This document shows positions 9,140 through 17,887 of a stretch of 31,478 nt of DNA, one piece after another. The translations under genes were made by a program, and so were the position numbers. Origin of the DNA: a virus; IMG/VR virus record IMGVR_UViG_3300021364_000104, positions 1-31,478 of that record; one strand, 5' to 3'. A model generated the notes under the pieces. The model saw only the letters and a list, made by a program, of their open reading frames with translations. It was not told the DNA's origin and ran no database searches. Each line of letters opens with the position of its first letter. The first letter of the stretch is position 1.

Positions 9140-10165
9140 ATGGCATTACAGACATCAGGACCAATCGCTTTATATGTGGATATAAGAGCAGAAGAAATTG
9201 TAAAAACACCTAGTTTACCCGCAGATGACCTCGGACTTAGAGAAGTTTCAGCGGCCGCTGGTTTTACTGAACCGGATTTGATGTCAGAATTTTACGGATA
9301 TTCTTCTGTAACACCTATTGTGTGGACCGCAGCCCCAGTAGAGATCGGTAAAAATGATGTTAGTATTAATATAAGACAAAATGCTAACACATATAATACA
9401 GGAAATGGTACTATAACCTCTAAGGGTTTTTATTATGGAACAAGTACTAATATAAATAGTGCAACTAAAATACAAGTTAACACATCAAACAATACAGCTG
9501 AATTTACAAGAAATTTTACAGGGCTAAGCGGTGGTACTACTTATAGATTTTGGGCTTATGCTGTTAATGATGCTGGAGAAACAGTGAGTCCTAGAAGAGA
9601 TATAACAACGCTACCTTCAGTGAGTTTAACCGTAACAAATAGTGTTAGTACTCAGTTTTATATTGATGGTTATACAGCTTCTGCTATTCATAACTGGACT
9701 TGGGGGGATCTTAGTGGGCGCCATCAATACCAGCACCCTTATTACGGGATGACAACTACTGGAAGTAGAGGGTATAATGCTTATACAATTGCTGCAAATG
9801 GTTGGTTAAACTGGTATTTTACTTCATCTATAACAAAAGCAAATAATGCCACTACAAGGCAAGAGTTCCATAACGGTGCGTATATAGCTCTATCAGGAGA
9901 ATTTTATGTAAATAGTTCTGAAACCAACGCTAGCTGGTTTTCTGGCCAGTCCGGCTCTTTTACGGATAACAGTAACAAAACCTTTTCAGTGAACACGTAT
10001 ACTCCATGGGGTGGACCTTTTACAGGAACAGTAACTGGAAACTCAGGAAGTGCTAATTCAGGTAACTATTACGGCTCCCATTGGAGTAATGCTCCTACAA
10101 ACGGTAACCCTAAAATAGAAAGTTATACTTATTTTACAAGAGTAGGTGGGACCAATGTGGTCTAA
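9140..10165 (+). CDS. Virion protein with TSGPI...FYG N-terminus and FN3-like domain
   Basis: A 341-residue protein. The N-terminal ~55 residues (ALQTSGPIAL...ending in LMSEFYG) match a short module seen at the start of many phage surface proteins, which I take to be an attachment element. Residues about 58-158 look like a fibronectin type III fold, with the usual final strand pattern (LSGGTTYRFWAYAVND.GET). The C-terminal ~180 residues are rich in Gly, Ser, Asn, Thr, Tyr and Trp and predicted beta. This suggests a carbohydrate- or surface-binding tip, although I see no named lectin motif. FN3 domains on phage particles are known to aid adhesion. It is the last gene of the fibre block; a 26-base A/T-rich gap follows. 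Confidence 0.6.
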   Translation: MALQTSGPIALYVDIRAEEIVKTPSLPADDLGLREVSAAAGFTEPDLMSEFYGYSSVTPIVWTAAPVEIGKNDVSINIRQNANTYNTGNGTITSKGFYYGTSTNINSATKIQVNTSNNTAEFTRNFTGLSGGTTYRFWAYAVNDAGETVSPRRDITTLPSVSLTVTNSVSTQFYIDGYTASAIHNWTWGDLSGRHQYQHPYYGMTTTGSRGYNAYTIAANGWLNWYFTSSITKANNATTRQEFHNGAYIALSGEFYVNSSETNASWFSGQSGSFTDNSNKTFSVNTYTPWGGPFTGTVTGNSGSANSGNYYGSHWSNAPTNGNPKIESYTYFTRVGGTNVV

Positions 10166-10191
10166 TAAAAAATATAATTAAATTTAATAAA

Positions 10192-10956
10192 ATGAAAACA
10201 GTATATTATGCTATTTCTCCTTACGGAGGAATAATGGATGTATCTGCAATTAATCAATTTATAGGAGGCAGTATACAAAAAGTAAAAAAAAATTATTTTG
10301 ACAAATTAAGAAAAGAAGGGCCTAACGCTCAAATTTATACTAAATGTGTAGCAGCTACAGAATATTTAAAAAATTGGTATTCATGGCACTCAGATTATGG
10401 GTTTAATTTAAGTTTTAATAGAAAAAATAATTCATTTAAATTAAAAGTAGATTTAACTGATGATTTAGAAATAAAAAACTTATTACCTAATTTTCAAGAA
10501 AAAATGTCATCTAATAATTTTTTATTAAGAGGGGTACAAGACAGAATGATGAGTGTAAATCATGGTGTTTATTTTTTTTGTGAAGAAGATTTATGGATAG
10601 AGCAACTTCACCCTGCGTATGAAAAAACCGAATTTTCAAGAAACACTATGGTTTTTCCGGGAAGTTTCAATATAGCTAAATGGTTTAGACCTCTTCAATC
10701 TTCTTTTATGTGCTTAGAAGATGATATAAGAGTAAACGAGGGGGACGCTATGTACTATTTTAAATTTTTAACTAATGAGCAAATTAAATTAGTTGAATTT
10801 GATTTTACACAAGAAATAGCTAATATAGCTTTTTCGTGCACATCATATAAAGTTTTATTGTCTTATTTAAAATTAGACAAATTATATGATTTATTTTCTA
10901 AAAAAAGAGCGCCAAAAAAATTAGCTAAATTAATTAAGCAAAATATAATAGAATAA
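10192..10956 (+). CDS. Conserved-looking protein of unknown function
   Basis: A 254-residue soluble protein with a mixed fold and a Lys-rich C-terminus. It has recognisable stretches such as YYAISPYGG at the start, HGVYFFCEEDLWIEQLHP at about 124-141, GSFNIAKWFRPLQSSF and EGDAMYYFKFLTNEQIKL. I have an impression of similar uncharacterised proteins in marine T4-like phages, but cannot name a family. No catalytic motif is evident. Its stop overlaps the next ATG by one base (TAATG), which suggests coupled translation with the short gene that follows. It begins the stretch of small genes between the fibre cluster and terminase. Confidence 0.55.
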   Translation: MKTVYYAISPYGGIMDVSAINQFIGGSIQKVKKNYFDKLRKEGPNAQIYTKCVAATEYLKNWYSWHSDYGFNLSFNRKNNSFKLKVDLTDDLEIKNLLPNFQEKMSSNNFLLRGVQDRMMSVNHGVYFFCEEDLWIEQLHPAYEKTEFSRNTMVFPGSFNIAKWFRPLQSSFMCLEDDIRVNEGDAMYYFKFLTNEQIKLVEFDFTQEIANIAFSCTSYKVLLSYLKLDKLYDLFSKKRAPKKLAKLIKQNIIE

Positions 10957-11177
10957 TGAATTTAATTAGAAAAATAAGTATAGGCACGGATTATAAAGAT
11001 AATGCAATGCACTATGCTGTGGGGCAAGAAGTTTATGGTGGACACAAAATTTCTGATATATTAGAAGAAACAGAAAAATATTGTATTTATATTAAAAAAA
11101 ATAATGAAATATTACTTTGGAAATCTTTTAATAAAAATATGGGAATAAGTGTAGAATATAATTTAGATTATGAATAG
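10956..11177 (+). CDS. Small unknown protein, translationally coupled
   Basis: A 73-residue protein starting on the TAATG overlap with the preceding gene and ending inside the start of the next (8-base overlap). The run KDNAMHYAVGQEVYGG followed by beta strands (YCIYIKKNNEILLWKSF) suggests a small compact beta domain. Its tight coupling on both sides argues that it is real. Function unknown. Confidence 0.55.
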   Translation: MNLIRKISIGTDYKDNAMHYAVGQEVYGGHKISDILEETEKYCIYIKKNNEILLWKSFNKNMGISVEYNLDYE

Positions 11178-11754
11178 CCCCTATGCACTTATCGTAACAC
11201 CAAAAGAAAACCGCTATAAAAATACCAAAAAAGTATCCAATAAAAACTTGATCCTAAACACATCAATTAGCGACCATAGATATGTAAGTAAGGAAGCAAT
11301 AGTAAAAGCTCTTCCTGGTGCGTTTAAAACACCTCTACGTGAGTCTGATGAATTGATGATACACCATAATATATTTAGAAGATATTATGATGCGCACGGA
11401 ATAGAAAAAAATAGTGGTAATTATTTCAAAGATGATATGTACTTTTGTTATTTAGATCAAGTATATATGTACAAAAGAAATAATAATTGGACAGCGATGC
11501 CGGGGTATTGTTTTGTAAACCCAATTGAAGCAGATGATAAATGGGAAATAAAAGAAGAGCCACTGAAAGGTATTGTAGTTTATACAGATGGATCAGATTT
11601 TGTAACTAAAGGTGAGCTTGTTGGTTTTACGCCTTATTCAGAATTTGAATTTGTGGTTGATAGCAAAAGGCTATATAGAATAAAATTAAATGATATTTCA
11701 ATAAAGTATGAACACAAAGGAACAGAAAAACTCTATAATCCAAGCTGGTTATAA
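11170..11754 (+). CDS. Probable GroES-fold cochaperonin (T4 gp31-like role)
   Basis: A 194-residue, beta-rich protein. The C-terminal half (about 130-185) reads GIVVYTDGS..VTKGELVGFTPYSEFEFVV, then DSKRLYRIKLNDISIKYE. This parallels the GroES layout: a 'KxGDxVxF' strand, an 'x-IDGxxYxI' strand and a final 'xDIxAxxE' strand. The N-terminal half has a similar pattern (DELMIHHNIFR ... DMYFCYLDQVYMYK), so there may be two GroES-like domains. GroES proteins are about 95 residues and T4 gp31 about 110, so this would be a long or duplicated version. Phage cochaperonins cap host GroEL so that the large capsid protein can fold. Its place just before the packaging and capsid genes fits. Alternative: an unrelated beta-barrel virion protein. 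Confidence 0.45.
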   Translation: MNSPYALIVTPKENRYKNTKKVSNKNLILNTSISDHRYVSKEAIVKALPGAFKTPLRESDELMIHHNIFRRYYDAHGIEKNSGNYFKDDMYFCYLDQVYMYKRNNNWTAMPGYCFVNPIEADDKWEIKEEPLKGIVVYTDGSDFVTKGELVGFTPYSEFEFVVDSKRLYRIKLNDISIKYEHKGTEKLYNPSWL

Positions 11755-11986
11755 AGCTGTAAAAGAATTAATCAAAGTTGCGGAAGAAGAAATTATTGTA
11801 GAGGACGCGGCAGATGAGTTAGCGGCTGATAGATTAAAAAATGCAGCAGCTACAAAAAAGCTGGCTATATTCGATGCTTTTGAAATATTAAATAGAATTG
11901 AGCACGAAAAAGCAATGCTTGATAATAAACCAATAGAAGATAAAAAAGAAGCTTTTAGTGGTTTTGCAGAAAAAAGGTCTAGATAA
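11708..11986 (+). CDS. Small helical protein before terminase (possible small terminase)
   Basis: A 92-residue, almost wholly helical and charged protein (KAVKELIKVAEEEII..., then DELAADRLKNAAATKKLAIFDAFEILNRIEHEK) ending GFAEKRSR. It starts 47 bases inside the preceding gene in another frame and its stop shares a base with the terminase ATG. No helix-turn-helix is obvious. Small, helical, oligomeric proteins in this position are often small terminase subunits, which recognise DNA for packaging. Here that is suggested only by location, size and helix content, so a regulatory or capsid accessory protein is equally possible. Confidence 0.5.
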   Translation: MNTKEQKNSIIQAGYKAVKELIKVAEEEIIVEDAADELAADRLKNAAATKKLAIFDAFEILNRIEHEKAMLDNKPIEDKKEAFSGFAEKRSR

Positions 11987-14196
11987 TGAGTTATCAACAA
12001 ACTTTGTATAAAATTGTTGAACCAATTAAACGAACAACAATACATAGACTGAATAAAAAGAAAGCTTGGAAGTACGGATATAATGCAGAGCACGATGTAG
12101 TTGTTATTAGCAAATCAGGCAAGATAGGTGATATATATGAAATACAAAATTTAAAGATTGCACTACCGCTTGAAGAAAATGTGTATAGCAAATATGATAA
12201 GTGGACACCTGAAGAATATCCAAAAGAATTAAGAAACATTAAAACTATATTCGACTGGCAAACATACCCAGCTGAGTTTAAAGAAAAGTGGCATGCATAC
12301 ATTGATAGAGAATTTACCAGACGCGAAGAAGGCTTTTGGTTTCGCAACAAAGGTAGTAGCACTTATATTACTGGCTCTCATTATATGTACTTGCAGTGGT
12401 CCAAGATTGATGTTGGGCAGCCAGAGTTTAGAGAAGCAAACAGATTATTCTTCATATTCTGGGAAGCATGCAAGGCAGATAATAGATGTTATGGAATATG
12501 CTATCTTAAAAACAGACGGTCTGGATTTAGCTTCATGTCATCAGCAGAAACAGTTAATCAAGCTACTATCAGTTCCGACGCTAGATTCGGAATCTTATCG
12601 AAGACTGGTGCGGATGCAAAGAAAATGTTTACCGATAAGGTCGTACCAATATCCGTACATTACCCATTCTTTTTCAAACCAATACAAGATGGAATGGACA
12701 GGCCAAAAACCGAACTCGCATATAGAGTACCCGCATCCAAACTCACAAGGAAATCTATCACCAGTACCGAGCAGAGGGAAGCACTCGAAGGGCTCGATAC
12801 AACAATAGATTGGAAAAACACAGGTGATAACTCATATGATGGTGAGAAACTAAAATTATTAGTGCATGATGAGTCTGGTAAATGGGAAAGACCAGATAAT
12901 ATTTTAAATAACTGGCGTGTAACAAAAACAACGCTGAGACTAGGAAGTAGAATAATAGGTAAATGTATGATGGGGTCTACTTCAAATGCCTTAGATAAAG
13001 GTGGAGATAACTTTAAAAAATTATACAATGACTCAGACGTTACAAGAAGAAACCGTAATGGACAGACTAGCTCGGGATTATATAGTTTGTTCATACCTAT
13101 GGAATGGAACTACGAAGGATTCATTGATTCTTATGGATTACCTGTATTCGAAACACCAGACGCTCCAACTGAAGGACCCTATGGTGATAAAATTGATGTT
13201 GGGATCATAGAATATTGGGATAATGAAGCAGAGGGATTAAAAAATGATCAAGACGCATTAAATGAATTCTACAGACAATTTCCAAGAACAGAGGAGCATG
13301 CGTTCCGTGATGAAACAAAAAATAGTATATTTAATTTACAAAAAATATACGAGCAGATAGATTATAATGAAGATTTGAAATATTCAGGGGCTATTACACA
13401 AGGAAGCTTTTATTGGGAAAATGGAATACAAGATTCAAGAGTAATCTTTGCTCCAGACCCTAATGGTAGGTTTAATATATCTTGGGTTCCTAGTTTAAAT
13501 CTTCAAAATCGTGTAATACTAAAACATGGAGCTAAGCATCCCGGCAATGAACATATAGGAGCATTCGGATGTGACTCTTATGATATATCAGGTACAACGG
13601 ACGGCAGAGGTTCAAAAGGGGCATTACACGGACTTACTAAATTTAGTATGGAAGATGCTCCGGCAAATACATTTTTTTTAGAATATATTGCAAGACCTCA
13701 AACAGCTGAAATGTTTTTTGAAGATGTTCTTATGGCATTAGTATTTTATGGGATGCCATTACTTGCAGAAAATAACAAGCCAAGACTTTTATATTATTTA
13801 AAAAGAAGAGGCTATAGGGGTTATTCAATGAACAGACCAGATAAAACAATGAATAAATTATCTGCCGCGGAAAAAGAAATTGGGGGAATACCTAATACCT
13901 CTGAAGATATAAAACAAGCCCATGCAGCCGCTATTGAATCATACATAGATAAATATGTAGGATTACAAGATAACGGAGATTATGGGAATATATATTTTAA
14001 CAATACGTTAAATGATTGGTCAAAATTTAATATAAATAATAGAACAAAGCATGATGCCGCTATTAGTTCTGGTTTAGCTATAATGGCGTGTAACAGACAT
14101 CTGTATCAGCCAAAACAATCAAGAGAAACTAGAACATTAGATTTTGGATTTAAAAAATATAATAATCAAGGAAATATTTCAAAAATAATAAAATAA
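11986..14196 (+). CDS. terL: Terminase large subunit
   Basis: A 736-residue packaging motor and nuclease. The ATPase part shows a deviant Walker A, KNRRSGFS at 175-182, with the Lys at the start of the motif as in lambda gpA rather than before the Ser/Thr. Walker B is KLLVHDE, with D295-E296, and a coupling motif GSTSN lies at 330-334. The nuclease part (RNase H fold) shows a plausible acidic triad: D530 in FGCDSYD, E595 in LLAENN and D690 in RTKHDAA. These assignments are by pattern, not alignment. The protein would translocate DNA through the portal and cut concatemers. Its ATG overlaps the upstream stop, and the portal gene follows with no gap. The segment about 12290-12850 is richer in GC and in C-ending codons than the rest of the gene. 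Confidence 0.9.
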   Translation: MSYQQTLYKIVEPIKRTTIHRLNKKKAWKYGYNAEHDVVVISKSGKIGDIYEIQNLKIALPLEENVYSKYDKWTPEEYPKELRNIKTIFDWQTYPAEFKEKWHAYIDREFTRREEGFWFRNKGSSTYITGSHYMYLQWSKIDVGQPEFREANRLFFIFWEACKADNRCYGICYLKNRRSGFSFMSSAETVNQATISSDARFGILSKTGADAKKMFTDKVVPISVHYPFFFKPIQDGMDRPKTELAYRVPASKLTRKSITSTEQREALEGLDTTIDWKNTGDNSYDGEKLKLLVHDESGKWERPDNILNNWRVTKTTLRLGSRIIGKCMMGSTSNALDKGGDNFKKLYNDSDVTRRNRNGQTSSGLYSLFIPMEWNYEGFIDSYGLPVFETPDAPTEGPYGDKIDVGIIEYWDNEAEGLKNDQDALNEFYRQFPRTEEHAFRDETKNSIFNLQKIYEQIDYNEDLKYSGAITQGSFYWENGIQDSRVIFAPDPNGRFNISWVPSLNLQNRVILKHGAKHPGNEHIGAFGCDSYDISGTTDGRGSKGALHGLTKFSMEDAPANTFFLEYIARPQTAEMFFEDVLMALVFYGMPLLAENNKPRLLYYLKRRGYRGYSMNRPDKTMNKLSAAEKEIGGIPNTSEDIKQAHAAAIESYIDKYVGLQDNGDYGNIYFNNTLNDWSKFNINNRTKHDAAISSGLAIMACNRHLYQPKQSRETRTLDFGFKKYNNQGNISKIIK

Positions 14197-16617
14197 ATGT
14201 TAAACACAATACCAAGAGGAGTATTCCCAAGCCAAGCAGTTTCAAATGCTGAAAAAGCAAATGAAAAATATGGTTTAGAAGTTGCGAAGGCGGTTGAATC
14301 AGAGTGGTTTAAAAGGGATTCTGGTACAGCAAGATATTATGCGAATAGGGATAATTTCCATCGTTTAAGATTATACGCTAGGGGTGAGCAATCAATACAA
14401 AAATATAAAGATGAATTATCTATTAACGGTGATTTATCCTATTTAAATTTAGATTGGAAACCCGTACCTATTATACCAAAGTTTGTAGATATTGTTGTAA
14501 ACGGTATTGCAGAAAGAACATATGATATAAAAGCGTATTCACAAGATCCGGCATCAATACAAAAAAGAACGGAATATGTTGAGTCTATACTAAGAGATAT
14601 GCGAACAAAAGAATTTTCGCAATCAGTATTAGATGAATTAGATATTAATGTATTTGAAAATGATAAAGACAAGCTTCCTGAAGACGAGCAGGAGTTGGAG
14701 TTACACATGCAGCTTGATTATAAAGACTCTATTGAAATTGCGGAAGAAGAAGCTATTAATAATGTATTTGATCATAATAAATATGATTTAATAAAGAAAA
14801 GACTTGATTACGATTTAACTGTTTGTGGTATTGCAGCAGCTAAAAATGAATTTACAACGTCAGAGGGTATTAACATTAAATATGTAGACCCAGCTGATTT
14901 AGTTTATTCTTATACAGAGTCGCCTTATTTTGATGATATATATTATGTTGGAGAAATAAGAAGAGTTTCAGTTGTTGATTTAAAAAAGCAATATCCTGAA
15001 TTAACAGATGAGGATATTAAAAGAGATGCTGAAGGGCAAGGTAGTAATACAAAGCTATATAATAAATCTTATGCGGCAATGGATGCAGAGGATAGTAATT
15101 ATGTTTATGTATTATATTTTGAATATAAAACTTATAAAGATCAAGTACATAAAATAAAAGAAACATCTACTGGCGCTAAAAAAGCATTATCAAAAGAAGA
15201 TACATTTAATCCGCCAAAAGATTCTAGAGCAAGATTTGAAAAAACGTCTAGATCTATAGAGGTTATTTATGAGGGCGCAAAAATAATTGGTACAAATAAA
15301 TTACTAAAATGGCAGTTAGCTGAAAACATGACAAGACAGATGTCAAATACAGTTAAAGCCCAGTTTAGTTATAATATAGTAGCTCCAAGAATGTATAAGG
15401 GCAAAGTTGAATCACTTGTTAGCAGAATGACAACATTTGCCGATATGATTCAATTAACGCATTTAAAATTACAACAAGTGCTATCAAGAATGGTACCAGA
15501 TGGTGTGTATTTAGATGCGGACGGTATTGCTGAAATTGATTTAGGTAATGGAACAAATTATAATCCGCAGGAAGCATTAAACATGTATTTCCAGACAGGA
15601 TCTATAATTGGAAGATCCACAACAATAGATGGCGAATTTAATAACGGTAAATTACCTATACAAGAATTACAATCATCCGGCGCTAATGCTAAAATTTCAA
15701 GTTTAATTAATTCCTATAATTATTATTTACAAATGATTAGGGATGTAACCGGTCTTAATGAAGCAAGGGATGGTTCTACGCCAGACAAAAATGCATTAGT
15801 GGGGTTACAAAAATTAGCAGCGGCAAATTCAAACACGGCAACAAGACATATATTACAAGGCGGACTATATCTTACTCTTAAAACAGCAGAAGCTATTTCG
15901 CTTAGAATATCAGACGTACTGGAATATAGTACTTTTAAAGAATCATTTATACAATCAATTGGTAGATTTAATGTTGCGGCGCTAAAAGAAGTTAAAGATT
16001 TACATTTACATGATTTTGGTATATTTTTAGAAATATCCCCAGATGAAGAGGAAAAACAATTGCTTGAAAATAATATTAATTTAGCAATAAGTAAAGAGCA
16101 AATTAATTTAGAAGATGCAATTGATATTAGAGAAATTAAAAATCTTAAACTTGCTAATCAATTATTAAAGCTTAGAAGAAGAAAGAAATTTGAGCAAGAT
16201 AGACAAATACAAATGGAAAATATCAATGCTCAGACTCAATCTAACACACAAGCTGCACAAGCAGCGGCGCAAGCTGATATACAAAAACAAACAGCTATTA
16301 CAGAGAGCAAGGCTCAATTAGCGCAAGTTCAGTCTCAATTAGATACACAAAAATTAGAAAAAGAAGCTGAAATTAAAATGATGTTAATGGAAAAAGAGTT
16401 TCAATTGAACATGCAGCTTAAAGAGTCAGAAATACAAGTAATTAAAGATAAAGAAAAGTATAAGGAAGATAGAAAAGACGAAAGAACAAAAATACAAGCT
16501 TCTCAACAGTCTGAGCTTATACAACAAAGAAAAAATAATACACCTCCAAAAAGCTTTGAATCAGCAGGATTTGATACTTTGGGTGGATTTGGCTTAGAGC
16601 AGTTTGAGCCTAGATAA
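14197..16617 (+). CDS. Portal protein
   Basis: An 806-residue protein directly after terminase. It forms the dodecameric channel at the capsid vertex. Residues about 20-640 hold the portal core; the stretch TGLNEARDGSTPDKNALVG (about 518-536) with LAAANSNTATRHIL after it is, to my memory, strongly conserved in crAss-like portals. Residues about 650-775 form a long Gln/Lys/Glu coiled coil, probably the barrel or an extended crown. The final part (SFESAGFDTLGGFGLEQ) looks flexible. At about 800 residues it is longer than many podovirus portals but fits the crAss-like size. It starts on the base after the terminase stop. Confidence 0.85.
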   Translation: MLNTIPRGVFPSQAVSNAEKANEKYGLEVAKAVESEWFKRDSGTARYYANRDNFHRLRLYARGEQSIQKYKDELSINGDLSYLNLDWKPVPIIPKFVDIVVNGIAERTYDIKAYSQDPASIQKRTEYVESILRDMRTKEFSQSVLDELDINVFENDKDKLPEDEQELELHMQLDYKDSIEIAEEEAINNVFDHNKYDLIKKRLDYDLTVCGIAAAKNEFTTSEGINIKYVDPADLVYSYTESPYFDDIYYVGEIRRVSVVDLKKQYPELTDEDIKRDAEGQGSNTKLYNKSYAAMDAEDSNYVYVLYFEYKTYKDQVHKIKETSTGAKKALSKEDTFNPPKDSRARFEKTSRSIEVIYEGAKIIGTNKLLKWQLAENMTRQMSNTVKAQFSYNIVAPRMYKGKVESLVSRMTTFADMIQLTHLKLQQVLSRMVPDGVYLDADGIAEIDLGNGTNYNPQEALNMYFQTGSIIGRSTTIDGEFNNGKLPIQELQSSGANAKISSLINSYNYYLQMIRDVTGLNEARDGSTPDKNALVGLQKLAAANSNTATRHILQGGLYLTLKTAEAISLRISDVLEYSTFKESFIQSIGRFNVAALKEVKDLHLHDFGIFLEISPDEEEKQLLENNINLAISKEQINLEDAIDIREIKNLKLANQLLKLRRRKKFEQDRQIQMENINAQTQSNTQAAQAAAQADIQKQTAITESKAQLAQVQSQLDTQKLEKEAEIKMMLMEKEFQLNMQLKESEIQVIKDKEKYKEDRKDERTKIQASQQSELIQQRKNNTPPKSFESAGFDTLGGFGLEQFEPR

Positions 16618-16626
16618 AAATACTGC

Positions 16627-16635
16627 TAACTATTT
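16627..16635 (+). promoter_or_regulatory. TAACTATTT element before scaffold gene
   Basis: TAACTATTT lies 20 bases before the scaffold ATG, within the only gap over 25 bases between terminase and capsid genes. The same nine bases lie 23 bases before the ATG at 19354. Both copies continue as A/T-rich sequence with TATATTAT-like runs up to the start. It could be a late promoter or a leader element. It does not match the Bacteroidota -7 motif TAnnTTTG exactly, and chance in such A/T-rich DNA is not excluded. Confidence 0.2.
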
Positions 16636-16646
16636 TATATAATATT

Positions 16647-17867
16647 ATGGATGAAAATAAAGACGTCGTAGTTGACGAAACACCAACTGCTGCAGAAAAG
16701 GAAGAAAAAGTACTTGAAGCAGCCGGACAAGATACGGGTAAAACCGAAGATGGTACTTACAAAGTAGATTTAAGTAAACCACCAAAACAAGAAACAGATG
16801 CCGTTCAAGAACAAAGCACAGATGAAAGCGTGTTACGCGGAAGCGGCACGGATGAAAAAAATGGGCAAGAAGCCGACGTGGAATTGCAAGAAGTACAGCA
16901 AGAAGAAAGTCAGCTAACTTTAGAAGAAGTAATTGAAGAAGAAGGAGCAGAAGCAAAAGAAGAGCCTAATCCTGAGGATCCAGTAGAGGAACTTAAGGAG
17001 GAAATAGAAGAAGCTGTACAAACAGCACAAGATACAGCAACAGAATTACCAGAAAATATTCAAAAGGTTGTAGACTTTATGAATGAAACTGGGGGAACGT
17101 TAGAAGATTATGTAAAAATTAATCAAGATTATTCTAACATTGATGATTCAACTTTATTATATCAGTATTATAATCAAACTAAATCGCATCTTACAAAAGA
17201 TGAAATTGATTTTTTAATTGAAGATAATTTTAGTATAGATGAAGAAGTTGATGAACCAAAAGATATTAAACGTAAGCAACTTGCTTACAAAGAAGAAATT
17301 GCAAAAGCTAAAAGCTATTTGGAAGGATTAAAGGGTAAATACTACGAAGAAGTCAAGTTGGGTTCTAAGTTAACCAGCGATCAACAAAAGGCTATTGAGT
17401 TTTTCAATACTTACAACGCTGAGCAATCAGAGCAGCAAAAACTGCAAGAAAAGCAGCTTAATCATTTTAATAATGAATCTAATAAAGTTTTTGACGAAAA
17501 TTTCAAAGGTTTTGAATTTAAAGTTGGAGATAAAAAATATAGGTTTAATGTTAAAGATAAGCTAAAGACTAAAGATAGACAAGCAAATATTTTAAATGTA
17601 TTAGATAAATATATAAATAAAGATAATATGTTACAAGATGCTGCTGGTTATCACAAAGCACTTTTCGTTGCAGATAATGCAGATGCAATTGCTAATCACT
17701 TTTATGAGCAAGGTAAAGCTGATGCAATCAAACAGTTAAATGCAGAATCTAAAAATATAAATATGGATCCTCGTAAAACTGGCACAGTAGAAACCGAAGG
17801 CGGTATAAAAGTAAGAGCAATTACAGGCGATGATAGTTCAAAGTTAAAAATTAAACTTAGACAATAA
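16647..17867 (+). CDS. Scaffold-like acidic protein
   Basis: A 406-residue protein between portal and capsid genes, the classic place for a head scaffold. Residues 1-130 are very acidic and low in complexity (runs of Glu, Asp, Gln, Thr). The middle (about 140-330) is helical and charged. The C-terminus is basic (SSKLKIKLRQ), which resembles the basic C-terminal helix with which other scaffolds bind the capsid shell. No protease motif was seen in it, and no separate maturation protease in the window. Scaffold function is inferred from position and composition, not homology. The Glu-rich part produces a long Leu-rich antisense frame that I consider meaningless. Confidence 0.6.
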   Translation: MDENKDVVVDETPTAAEKEEKVLEAAGQDTGKTEDGTYKVDLSKPPKQETDAVQEQSTDESVLRGSGTDEKNGQEADVELQEVQQEESQLTLEEVIEEEGAEAKEEPNPEDPVEELKEEIEEAVQTAQDTATELPENIQKVVDFMNETGGTLEDYVKINQDYSNIDDSTLLYQYYNQTKSHLTKDEIDFLIEDNFSIDEEVDEPKDIKRKQLAYKEEIAKAKSYLEGLKGKYYEEVKLGSKLTSDQQKAIEFFNTYNAEQSEQQKLQEKQLNHFNNESNKVFDENFKGFEFKVGDKKYRFNVKDKLKTKDRQANILNVLDKYINKDNMLQDAAGYHKALFVADNADAIANHFYEQGKADAIKQLNAESKNINMDPRKTGTVETEGGIKVRAITGDDSSKLKIKLRQ

Positions 17868-17887
17868 CTTTAAAAAAATAAAACAAA
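17868..17887 (+). promoter_or_regulatory. A-rich leader of the capsid gene
   Basis: The 20 bases before the capsid ATG contain 13 A and no G, and there is no Shine-Dalgarno. Highly expressed Bacteroidota genes characteristically use A-rich leaders instead of Shine-Dalgarno pairing. The leader at 3438-3457 before a fibre gene is similar. It fits strong translation of the capsid protein. Confidence 0.4.

Noticed and set aside
3458-10165. Diversity-generating retroelement target in the fibre genes
   Set aside because: The tips are rich in Asn, Tyr and Ser codons, but I found no reverse transcriptase, no template repeat and no duplicated variable segment in the window.
12293-12808. 171-codon + strand frame inside terminase
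   Set aside because: It lies wholly within the terminase frame, whose motifs are clear. The protein has no coherent pattern and its openness is explained by local GC-rich composition.
11994-13094. Antisense frames opposite terminase (11994-12362 and 12660-13094)
   Set aside because: Ser/Leu/Cys-rich shadow translations with no start context; all neighbouring genes are on the + strand.
16645-16956. Leu-rich antisense frame that could look like a membrane protein
   Set aside because: It is the reverse complement of the Glu/Gln-rich start of the scaffold candidate; GAA/GAG read backwards gives TTC/CTC and long Leu runs.
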